From assembly GCF_000423285.1 (NCBI RefSeq), contig NZ_AUHR01000005.1:62001-126000 (forward strand): a DNA stretch of 64,000 bases, given 5' to 3'. Numbering within the stretch: the first letter of the stretch is position 1; each line of letters begins with the position of its first letter. Of the stretch, positions 28,708 through 36,322 are shown one piece after another. The notes under the pieces were generated by a model. That model was not told where the DNA came from and searched no databases. It was given only the letters and a program-made list of their open reading frames with translations. The position numbers and the translations under genes are program-made. The stretch is from Laribacter hongkongensis DSM 14985. GTDB taxonomy: Bacteria; Pseudomonadota; Gammaproteobacteria; Burkholderiales; Aquaspirillaceae.

Positions 28708-29187
28708 TCAGTGCATGGCATGACCTGCGTGTCCGGCCGGTGCCATCAGCGAATTGACCGGGCCGACTTCCACTTCCACGGCCAGCGGTCTGGCCTGGCG
28801 GAATTCCAGCGTCAGCGGAATGCGTGCCCCTTCAGCCAGCGGTTTTTTCAGACCGATCAGCATGATGTGATAGCTGCCTGGCTTGAGTTCGGTCGTCTGC
28901 CCGGCCTTAAGGGGAATGTCCGCTACCTGGCGCATTTTCATGACACCGTTGTCGTTGATGTGCGTGTGCAGCTCGATGCGCTCGGCCACGTCACCGCGGG
29001 CCGCAAGCAGGGCGTCGTCTTGGCTGCCGGTATTGCGCAGGCTCAGGTAGGCCGCACCGTTTTTGGCGCCCTGGGGCGTGGCGCGGGCCCAGGGCGAGGA
29101 GGCCGTCAGGTCTCCGGCGGGATCGGCTGCCAGGGCCGGCAGGGCAGTGCAGAGTGACAGCAGCAGGGCAAAGGCGGTTTTTTTCAT
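28708..29187 (-). CDS. PCu(A)C-family periplasmic copper chaperone
   Basis: A 159-residue protein with a Sec signal peptide (MKKTAFALLLSLCTALPALA, cleavage near residue 20-21). The copper site of the family is visible: HTHINDNGVMKM followed about 23 residues later by GSYHIMLIGLKKPL, giving the H-x10-M-x21-H-x-M pattern. The C-terminus is His-rich (AGHAGHAMH). PCu(A)C proteins carry Cu(I) in the periplasm for cytochrome oxidases. ATG 29187 is chosen because the signal peptide begins there; a longer frame runs into the TonB-like gene. Confidence 0.9.
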   Translation of the reverse strand: MKKTAFALLLSLCTALPALAADPAGDLTASSPWARATPQGAKNGAAYLSLRNTGSQDDALLAARGDVAERIELHTHINDNGVMKMRQVADIPLKAGQTTELKPGSYHIMLIGLKKPLAEGARIPLTLEFRQARPLAVEVEVGPVNSLMAPAGHAGHAMH

Positions 29188-29218
29188 GGCGGGCTCGCTT
29201 GGGTTCACAACGGTAATT

Positions 29219-29971
29219 TCAGCCGGCTTCATCCAGCCGGAAACGGATCGGGACTCGCGCCCACGCGGCGACCGGAACATCCCCTTGGCGGGCCGGGGCA
29301 AACCGCCACTGGCGCACGGCTGTCACGGCGGCCTGGTCTAGACGGGCAAAGCCGCTGCTGGTGTCGATTTCCACGTTTTCGGCCTGGCCATCCCGGTTTA
29401 CCCGCACCCGTAACAGGACCCGGCCTTCTTCACCCAGCCGGCGCGACGATGCCGGATAGGCCGGGGCCGGATTGTTCAGGCTGGCGAGATCGTAGCGTGC
29501 CGCACTGACCGGTCCTCCCTGGACCGGCTGGCCACTGCTGGCCGTGCCGGTGTCTGTCACTATGCCAGCCGGGTGCTCGGCAGGTGGCCGGGGGCTGGTG
29601 GCCTGGGGGGCATGGCTGGCTGGCTCTGCCGAGGGGGGCGTTACTGTTCCGGTGTCCGCCAGAGCCAGGGAGGCTGGCTGGGGTGAGGGTGGGCGCGGAG
29701 TTGCCACGGTGGCCTTTGGTGCTGCAGTGGCAATCCGTGGCCCGGATGCAGGGGGCGGGGATGGTGCCGCAGGGTCAGGCTGTACTGTGCTGACCGGGGC
29801 CGCATGAGTCCGGGCGGGGCCGCTGTTGACCAGTGCAACGGAAAAGGGTTGGGCAGGCAATACGGCCGGTTGCTGGCCCGCCTGCCAGACGCCTGCTGCC
29901 GCAGCGAACACGGCCGCATGGGCAGCGGCTGAGGCACAGGCGGAAATGAGGGTCGGTCGCGGCAGCTTCAT
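29219..29971 (-). CDS. TonB-family protein
   Basis: A 250-residue protein with one N-terminal membrane segment (residues about 8-30), a long Pro/Ala-rich linker (about 50-155) and a C-terminal TonB domain (about 165-248) with NPAPAYPASSRRLGEEGRVLLRV-type residues (key run: AYPASSRRLGEEG) and VRQWRFAPARQ. It would transmit proton-motive energy to outer-membrane receptors. No exbB/exbD genes adjoin it, so it must use partners encoded elsewhere. It is co-directional with the PCu(A)C gene (31-base gap), so copper or siderophore uptake is possible. Confidence 0.82.
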   Translation of the reverse strand: MKLPRPTLISACASAAAHAAVFAAAAGVWQAGQQPAVLPAQPFSVALVNSGPARTHAAPVSTVQPDPAAPSPPPASGPRIATAAPKATVATPRPPSPQPASLALADTGTVTPPSAEPASHAPQATSPRPPAEHPAGIVTDTGTASSGQPVQGGPVSAARYDLASLNNPAPAYPASSRRLGEEGRVLLRVRVNRDGQAENVEIDTSSGFARLDQAAVTAVRQWRFAPARQGDVPVAAWARVPIRFRLDEAG

Positions 29972-30022
29972 GGCAGGCGTATTGTAAATACCTCGGCAGG
30001 TTAGGCGGGGCCGGCTGACAGG

Positions 30023-30619
30023 TCAATGCGACGGATTGTCGCAGCGACGCCAGACCTGCCAGCGTTCGCGCCCGGCAAAAATCTCCAGCGCAGTACGGCT
30101 CGGCTCGTCGGTTTCGCAGACAAAGGCCGGGGTCAGCAGGGCATCCAGTTCGTCTGCGACCAGGCCAAAAGGAGGCCCCTTGGGCGTGTCGGCATAGAAA
30201 AAGTAGCCAGCCAGCCAGCCGCCCGGACGCACTAGGGCTGCCATCTGGCGGGCCCAGTCTTGCCAGGTCTTGCGTGGCAGCGCGCACAGCAAGGCGCGTT
30301 CGTAGATGCCGTCGTAGGCGGGCGCCTCATGCCGGAAAAAATCACCCGGTTGCACGCGCACGGCCTCAGGACCGAGAACCTGCCGGGCCTGCTCGCAGGC
30401 TGCCGGACTGAATTCCAGTCCCAGCACGTCAAGTCCCAGACCGGCAAGCCAGCCGACTTCGTATCCGCTGCCGCAGCCCGGAACCAGGATGCGTTCTCCG
30501 GCCGGGAGCTGGCGGGCAAAAACCCGGAATTCGGCCGGAACATGACCGGCATCCCACGGCATGACTTTTTCCTGGTAGCGGCGGTCCCAGAAATCCGGCA
30601 AGGAACTGTCCTGCGCCAT
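30023..30619 (-). CDS. Thiopurine S-methyltransferase (TPMT) family SAM-dependent methyltransferase
   Basis: A 198-residue class I methyltransferase. FWDRRYQEKVMPWDAG opens the protein as in bacterial TPMT-like enzymes. The SAM loop is VPGCGSGYEVGWLA near residues 46-60, followed by LGLEFSPAACEQA and YERALLCALPRKTWQDWARQM-type residues (key run: YERALLCALP). An AGGAG site precedes the ATG at 30619. Bacterial relatives methylate thiols, or tellurite/selenite; the substrate here is unknown. Confidence 0.82.
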   Translation of the reverse strand: MAQDSSLPDFWDRRYQEKVMPWDAGHVPAEFRVFARQLPAGERILVPGCGSGYEVGWLAGLGLDVLGLEFSPAACEQARQVLGPEAVRVQPGDFFRHEAPAYDGIYERALLCALPRKTWQDWARQMAALVRPGGWLAGYFFYADTPKGPPFGLVADELDALLTPAFVCETDEPSRTALEIFAGRERWQVWRRCDNPSH

Positions 30620-30728
30620 GTTCCGATCTCCTGTTCGGCAATGTATGTCAATAAAATATCATCGGCTGGCGCGGATTCTACATGCGCAGTGACCCGCGTC
30701 ACGAATGACTCGTGTAAGATTGCCCGCC

Positions 30729-32348
30729 ATGTTGCTACCCTCGTTTTCCCTGAATTTTGCTGCCCGTCGTGTGCGCTTGATCGCCGCGATCGTGGCTGGT
30801 CTCGCACTTGCTTGGGGAGGCAGTGCTTATTGGGCGGGCTTGCAGGCGGAAAAGACGCTTGACGAGCAATACCGCCTGCTGACAGGTCTGCCGTTTTTCG
30901 TGGTCAAGTCCCACAGCTACGACCGTGGCTGGTTCAGTTCGACCGAAACCACCGAGCTGACCTTCAACAAGAAGCTCTTTGCGCCGTACATGGGCATGCT
31001 GCCCGAGCAGGCTGCCGGCTGGCTGGACTCCACCGTCCGCTATACCAACACGGTCGAACACGGTCCGTTGCCTGGCCTGCGCGATTTTGATTTCCGTCCG
31101 GCCCGTGCACTGGTCAAGACCGAATTTGCCATGAGCGATGCCACGCGCAAGACGCTGGAAAAGTTCTTTGGCGACCAGCCGCCGGTCACGGTGACCAACC
31201 GGCTGAATTTCAGCGGTGGCGGTACGCTGGCGATCCGGATTCCGCGGTTTGACTACGAGGAAACCCTGTCCGGCGTCAAGGTGGCCTGGCAGGGGCTCGA
31301 TACCACTGTGCAGTACGATGCCGGCTATGCCCATTACGCGGTCGATGCCAGCATGCCGGGCCTGCTGGTCAAGGCGGTGACCAAGGGCGAAGTGCAGCTC
31401 AGGGGACTGAGTTATGTCTCGGACCACCGCCCGGGTGCCTCGGGCGTGACGCTGGGCTCGTCGGAGCTCAAGGTCGGCCGCATCGAACTCGACAGCAAGG
31501 AAAGCCTGCCGTACGAGATCAAGCTCAATGAACTGGTGTACCTGCTGACGCGCCTGCGTGTGGGCGAGTTCATCAACCCGGTAGGGGAAATCCGCCCGTC
31601 CCGGGTGGATCTGGACGGGCTGGCTTACCAGATCGTGACCAGCGAGCAGGATGATTTCGTCAACACCCGCGGCAAGCTGTCGTTTGCCAGTCTGGACCTG
31701 AACCAGAAGCGTTATGGCCCGATGCGGCTGGATGTGTCGGCCAACCATCTGCACGGCCCTACGCTGGTGAGCCTCGACAAGGCGTTGTCGGCGATTCCGG
31801 TCGAAGGGGTCGAGCCGGCGCAGCTGCGCGAACAGTATCTGGAAACCGTCAAGGCCAAGGGCCTGCCCCTGCTGACCAACAATCCGAAGATTCTGGTCAA
31901 CGATTTCTACCTCAAGCTGCCCGCCGGTGACGTAAAGGTGCAAGGCGACCTGGCCCTGACCGGACTGACCGATGCCGACCTGCAGACGCCGACCGCTTTC
32001 CTGAAAAAAGTGGATGCACGCCTGGAGGTCGAAGTACCCAAACAGACGCTGGAAGACCTGGTGGTGGCGCAGGCCCGCAACCTCTTCGTGGTGGACCAGA
32101 CGGCCGAAGATCCGCCAAGCCTTGACGAAATCGACGACCTGGCAAAAAACCTGCTGGCATCGCAACTGGACGTCTGGCAGGAAGCGCGCTACCTGACGCT
32201 GTCGCAGGGGCAGGTCAAGACCCGCATGAGCTGGCAACAAGGGAAAATCCGTGTCAACGACCAGCCGGTCAGCCTGCCGTGGGAAGAGGAAACGGCGCAC
32301 GAACCTGCTGGCCCGGACGGAGCGCCAGCCGGCAACGTGACGCACTGA
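30729..32348 (+). CDS. YdgA-like DUF945 family protein
   Basis: A 539-residue protein with an N-terminal membrane helix (residues about 15-38) followed by a large periplasmic domain. Family-typical features are QYRLLTGLPFFVVKSHSYDRGWFSSTETTEL-type residues (key run: SYDRGWFSS) near residue 60 and NTVEHGPLPG near 105. DUF945/YdgA proteins are envelope proteins of unsettled function. The upstream in-frame ATG at 30705 is rejected in favour of 30729, which starts directly before the helix. The gene stands alone and is followed by a terminator. Confidence 0.8.
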   Translation: MLLPSFSLNFAARRVRLIAAIVAGLALAWGGSAYWAGLQAEKTLDEQYRLLTGLPFFVVKSHSYDRGWFSSTETTELTFNKKLFAPYMGMLPEQAAGWLDSTVRYTNTVEHGPLPGLRDFDFRPARALVKTEFAMSDATRKTLEKFFGDQPPVTVTNRLNFSGGGTLAIRIPRFDYEETLSGVKVAWQGLDTTVQYDAGYAHYAVDASMPGLLVKAVTKGEVQLRGLSYVSDHRPGASGVTLGSSELKVGRIELDSKESLPYEIKLNELVYLLTRLRVGEFINPVGEIRPSRVDLDGLAYQIVTSEQDDFVNTRGKLSFASLDLNQKRYGPMRLDVSANHLHGPTLVSLDKALSAIPVEGVEPAQLREQYLETVKAKGLPLLTNNPKILVNDFYLKLPAGDVKVQGDLALTGLTDADLQTPTAFLKKVDARLEVEVPKQTLEDLVVAQARNLFVVDQTAEDPPSLDEIDDLAKNLLASQLDVWQEARYLTLSQGQVKTRMSWQQGKIRVNDQPVSLPWEEETAHEPAGPDGAPAGNVTH

Positions 32349-32366
32349 ACCGGGGATTGCACAGGG

Positions 32367-32396
32367 CGCGGCGGGAGGATTTCCCGCCGCGTTTTG
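32367..32396 (+). terminator. Intrinsic terminator after the YdgA-like gene
   Basis: 10-bp perfect stem CGCGGCGGGA/TCCCGCCGCG with a 5-base loop and TTTT tail. Confidence 0.8.
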
Positions 32397-32405
32397 CATG
32401 GCGGA

Positions 32406-33014
32406 TCAGTCGTGGTGTCCGCGGGCCCGCATGGCCAGCAGGATCATGCCGGCAGTCACGGCATCCGTCAGGGCGTCATGCCGGCCCATCCGGGGCAGGT
32501 CCAGCGTCTTCAGGATTTCTTCAAGCCGCAGGTCGACATAGCCGTCCGGCGTCTGCTTCAGTCGCCAGTCGTAGTAGAGGCCGGACACCTCGATCTGCCG
32601 TTGCGGCAGCGTAATGCCCGTCAGCGGCTTGACGTACTTGTTGAGGACCGCCACGTCGTATTCGAGATAGTAGCCAACCAGTGCCCGGCCACCGATGAAA
32701 TCCAGCAGCCGGCTGACTGCATCGGCCGGTGCCAGCCCGTCCGACAGGTCGCTGGGACGCAGCCCGTGTACCACCACGCTGCCGGGAGCCGGCAAATGCT
32801 CCGGACGGACCAGCAGGTACAGCGATTCACTGGCCAGAATGCGGCCCCGGCGGATCCTGACCGCACCGATCGACAGCAGCTCCGCCTCGCGCACGTTCAG
32901 GCTGGTGGTTTCACAGTCAAGGCTGACCACTTCATCCGGTATCTCCTCGAAGAGCGTATTCCAGCGCGGGTCGACCTGTTTTTTTTGCCAGGCATGGCGC
33001 ATCCGGGCCAGCAT
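32406..33014 (-). CDS. DEDDh 3'-5' exonuclease (DnaQ-like)
   Basis: A 202-residue exonuclease domain protein. The DEDDh residues are visible: D and E in SLDCETTSL near residue 33, D in YYLEYDVAVLNKY near residue 119, and the His/Asp pair in GRHDALTDAV near residue 180. It starts in an ATGA-type overlap with the DUF294 gene. A DnaQ-like exonuclease next to a DUF294 nucleotidyltransferase is a recurrent pair, often near acetate or sodium-solute permeases. It is not the replicative epsilon subunit by context, and the substrate is unknown. Confidence 0.85.
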   Translation of the reverse strand: MLARMRHAWQKKQVDPRWNTLFEEIPDEVVSLDCETTSLNVREAELLSIGAVRIRRGRILASESLYLLVRPEHLPAPGSVVVHGLRPSDLSDGLAPADAVSRLLDFIGGRALVGYYLEYDVAVLNKYVKPLTGITLPQRQIEVSGLYYDWRLKQTPDGYVDLRLEEILKTLDLPRMGRHDALTDAVTAGMILLAMRARGHHD

Positions 33015-34822
33015 CAGAACGCTCCCGTCTTGAAGTGGTAACGCACCATGTTCTTGAAGCGCTTGACCACGGCCAGCGCGTCTTTCAGCAGGTCGCGTTC
33101 GAGTGTCGACAACTGCTCGGGCACGATCAGGTTGCCAGGAGTCTGGCCCAGTTGCAGGGCTTTCAGTCCGTGTTCCAGCCGCTGCTCCAGCAGGAAGCCC
33201 AGCGCTTCGGCAAGATCATGACCCAGGTCGGCATCCAGCTGCTCAGCCCGTACCAGGACCTGGATGCGGTCAAAGGTGTTGGTTTCACTCAGGCCGTTTT
33301 CCAGTGCCAGCGCCCGGATGCCGTGCACGATCGGGAAAATGCCGCCTTTTTTCAGGTCGAGCGTGTCGCGGCCGCTGTGGGCCGTGGTGACCAGCTGCGA
33401 AAAGATGCCCAGCGGTGTGTCGAACTGTTCGACGGCACGGGCAAAACGCGCAAAGTAGCTGGCGTCATCCTGCATGATGTTTTGCAGGTACTGGCGTGCG
33501 TCGGCCAGCAGGGCGGCATCGCCTGCCACGGCGCAGGCATCGGTGAAGATGGCCAGTTTCATCTGCGCTTCGGGATCGGGCAGATACACCCAGCGGTACA
33601 GGCGGTCCTTCATGGCCGCCAGCGGCTGCACCCAGTCCGGATTGCTGACCATGATCCGGCCCGGGCAGGGCGGATAGCCGAAATCGGCCAGCGCTTGTGA
33701 AAAGGCCGCGCAGGCCTCGGCCAGGGCCGGGCTTTCAAAGCCGTCGCGGACGATCAAGGCATTGTCCTGGTCGGTCTTGATGATCTGTTCGCCGCGTCCT
33801 TCCGATCCCATCACCACGAGGCAGCTGTTGGCCACCAGCCCGGCCGGGGCGACCAGTTCCCAGGTACGGGCAAACAGCTTGCTGTTGAGTGCCTGCACCA
33901 GCCGCGCCAGTTCGCGGGCCTTGACCCCGTGGCCGGACAGGATGGCAACCAGCTTGTCCATCTGGCGGGCAATGCCGCGAAGGGTGTCCAGTGACTGTGC
34001 CAGTTCGAGCTGTTGGGCAATCAGGTGCGAGTGATTGGAGAAATACGACAGCAGGTCGATCTGCTCCAGTACGCCCACTGGCTGGCCGGACTCGGTGACC
34101 ACTACCCGCTGGATGGTGTGGCGGGTCATGACCAGCAGGGCGTTGAAAAGATAGTCGTCGATGTCGCAGGTAATCAGCTGGAAACGGCAGCGCTGGCGCA
34201 GCAGCGTGTCACCGGGCAAGGCATCGATGATGACGTCCCGGCAGTCACTGGCGGTGAAAATGCCGGTCTGTTCGCCGTCCTGTACCAGGATCGACTTGGT
34301 CTTGTACGCACGCATGGCCAGCGCGGCGTCCAGCAAGGTGGCGTCGCCCGGCAGGCAGACCGGTTCGCGCACGCAGGCATCGCGCACGGTGGCGGTCAGC
34401 AGTGTCTGCAACTCCCGGTTGCCGCCACGTTGCGCCAGTGCCGAAAACTTTTGCGAAACACTCTGGAAGAAAAACGCGGCAAACAGGCTGTTGGATTCGA
34501 TGAGCTGCATGACCACCGCCTTGGGGATGGCGTACAGCAGCGTTTCCTCGTGTGCAACGATGCGCTGGCTGCCGCTGCCCTTGATCAGGGCCCGCGAATC
34601 AAACGTGTCGTCACTCCGGAAAACCGCCGTGATTTCATCGTGGTCGGCCAGTTCGCAGGCCAGTCCCTTGATGACCACATACAGCTGCTCCACCGGCTGG
34701 CCGGGGTTGATGATGGCCTCGCCCACACTGAAATAGAGGATGTCGACCGACTGTTCGAGCTGCTCACGCTCCAGCGGCGTCAGTACGTCAAACGGCGGTT
34801 CCTTGAAGCTGAAGCGATGCAT
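33014..34822 (-). CDS. cNMP-binding/CBS/DUF294 nucleotidyltransferase-like protein
   Basis: A 602-residue multidomain cytoplasmic protein. In order: a cyclic nucleotide-binding domain (residues about 10-125, PGQPVEQLYVVIKG), a CBS pair (about 155-275, two repeats with TKSILVQDGEQTGIFTASD and IQRVVVTESGQPVGVLEQ), the DUF294 nucleotidyltransferase domain (about 300-440, VMGSEGRGEQIIKTDQDNALIV with the GS and DxD motifs) and a C-terminal helical domain. The architecture resembles GlnD-like regulators. It is translationally coupled to the exonuclease. The permease genes that often accompany this pair are absent. Confidence 0.88.
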   Translation of the reverse strand: MHRFSFKEPPFDVLTPLEREQLEQSVDILYFSVGEAIINPGQPVEQLYVVIKGLACELADHDEITAVFRSDDTFDSRALIKGSGSQRIVAHEETLLYAIPKAVVMQLIESNSLFAAFFFQSVSQKFSALAQRGGNRELQTLLTATVRDACVREPVCLPGDATLLDAALAMRAYKTKSILVQDGEQTGIFTASDCRDVIIDALPGDTLLRQRCRFQLITCDIDDYLFNALLVMTRHTIQRVVVTESGQPVGVLEQIDLLSYFSNHSHLIAQQLELAQSLDTLRGIARQMDKLVAILSGHGVKARELARLVQALNSKLFARTWELVAPAGLVANSCLVVMGSEGRGEQIIKTDQDNALIVRDGFESPALAEACAAFSQALADFGYPPCPGRIMVSNPDWVQPLAAMKDRLYRWVYLPDPEAQMKLAIFTDACAVAGDAALLADARQYLQNIMQDDASYFARFARAVEQFDTPLGIFSQLVTTAHSGRDTLDLKKGGIFPIVHGIRALALENGLSETNTFDRIQVLVRAEQLDADLGHDLAEALGFLLEQRLEHGLKALQLGQTPGNLIVPEQLSTLERDLLKDALAVVKRFKNMVRYHFKTGAF

Positions 34823-35043
34823 GGTGTTTCTCCTTTATATTGTTTTGTCATGATACGTTGGCTCACGTGGCCAATCTTGCTTTTTGTCAGACAATCATGT
34901 CTGTTTGCGACAGGAAAACCCAGGGGCATGCTGGACTGCGGATACTGGGGTTCCGCAGCCTCCGGGATGTTTGCCGGGCAGCTCAAAGCGCACCGGCATG
35001 CCACCCATACGGGCACGCTATGCCAGGAGGCCGTGCCAATAGC

Positions 35044-36225
35044 CTAGCGTGCAGCCTGCCTGCGCTGGCCGTAGTGCAGCAGCGGCAGCGTGACGGCACC
35101 GGCCACCAGACCCCAGAAGGCTGAGCCGATACCCATGACGGTCAGGCCCGAGGCCGTGACCAGGAAGGTGACCAGTGCGGCTTCGCGGTCGTGCTCGTCG
35201 CGCAGCGCAGCGGCCAGACCGTTGCCGATGGTGCCCAGCAGCGCGAGCCCGGCCAGTGCCAGTACCAGCGAGGGTGGAAACGCTGCAAACAGGGCGCCGA
35301 CCGTGGCACCGAAGATGCCGGTCAGCAGGTAAAAACCACCGGCCGCGACGGCGGCCACATAGCGGCGGGCCGGGTCTTCGTGCGCTTCGCGGCCCATGCA
35401 GATGGCGGCGGTAATGGCCGCCAGGTTAAGGGCAAAGGCACCGAACGGCGCCAGCAGCAGGTTGGCAAGGCCGCTCCAGCCGACCAGTAGCGATACCGGC
35501 AGCGAGTAGCCGGACGCCCGGATGACGGCAACGCCCGGCACGTTTTGCGAGGCCATGGTCACGGCAAACAAGGGCAGGGCCACGCCGACCAGTGCAGGCA
35601 GGCTGAAGGCCGGCCAGGTCAGGACCGGACGGGCCAGTTCCAGCGTCAGCCCCGACAACGACAGCGAGCCCGTGCCGGCAGCTGCCAGCATGCCTGCCAG
35701 TCCGGTCAGCGGCACGGCATAGCGCGGCCACCACAGGCGGCCGGCCAGATAGGCGGCGCACATCGGCAGCACGATGGCCGGTGCCACCGACAGCGAGGTA
35801 AACACGTCCAGCCCGAAGCGCAGCAGCACGCCTGCCAGCATGGCAGATGCCAGTGACAGCGGAATGCGGCGCATCAGGCGTTCAAAGAGGCCGGTAAAAC
35901 CGGCCAGCGTGATCAGCAGCGCCGACACCATGAAGGCGCCGATGGCCTGGTCCAGCGGCAAGCCGGCCGTGGCGGTGATCAGCAGGGCTGCCCCGGGTGT
36001 CGACCAGGCCGTGACCACCGGCTGGCGATAGGCCAGCGACAGGCCGATGCAGGTCAGGCCCATGCCCAGCCCCAGCGCCCACATCCACGAGGCAATTTCG
36101 GCCGGACCGGCGCCGGCAGACGCCGCAGCCTGGAACACGATGACTGCCGAACTGGTAAAGCCGACCAGCACCGTGACAAAACCGGCCAGGACGGCCGACA
36201 ACGAGATATCTTGCCAAAAGCGCAT
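35044..36225 (-). CDS. benE: BenE-family benzoate/H+ symporter-like permease
   Basis: A 393-residue membrane protein with about 11-12 hydrophobic segments and BenE landmarks: AGFVTVLVGFTSSAVIVFQAA near the N-terminus, WSTPGAALL near residue 85, and FAVTMASQNVPGVAVIRASGY near residue 250. Members are annotated as benzoate permeases, but the family also occurs away from ben genes, as here. ATG 36225 (MRFWQDISL) is chosen over a 41-codon in-frame extension. A terminator for mutL lies upstream, so it has its own promoter. Confidence 0.85.
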   Translation of the reverse strand: MRFWQDISLSAVLAGFVTVLVGFTSSAVIVFQAAASAGAGPAEIASWMWALGLGMGLTCIGLSLAYRQPVVTAWSTPGAALLITATAGLPLDQAIGAFMVSALLITLAGFTGLFERLMRRIPLSLASAMLAGVLLRFGLDVFTSLSVAPAIVLPMCAAYLAGRLWWPRYAVPLTGLAGMLAAAGTGSLSLSGLTLELARPVLTWPAFSLPALVGVALPLFAVTMASQNVPGVAVIRASGYSLPVSLLVGWSGLANLLLAPFGAFALNLAAITAAICMGREAHEDPARRYVAAVAAGGFYLLTGIFGATVGALFAAFPPSLVLALAGLALLGTIGNGLAAALRDEHDREAALVTFLVTASGLTVMGIGSAFWGLVAGAVTLPLLHYGQRRQAAR

Positions 36226-36263
36226 GGGGACAGCCTGCTGCAGACATGAAAGCCACACAGCAT

Positions 36264-36285
36264 AAAAGCCCGGACGGTGCCGGGC
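36264..36285 (-). terminator. Intrinsic terminator after mutL
   Basis: 6-bp G+C stem GCCCGG/CCGGGC with a 6-base loop; the - strand tail is TTTTATG. It separates mutL from benE. Confidence 0.65.
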
Positions 36286-36322
36286 AATACTGTTGGCATG
36301 GCTGGCGGGACGTATCCGGGGG

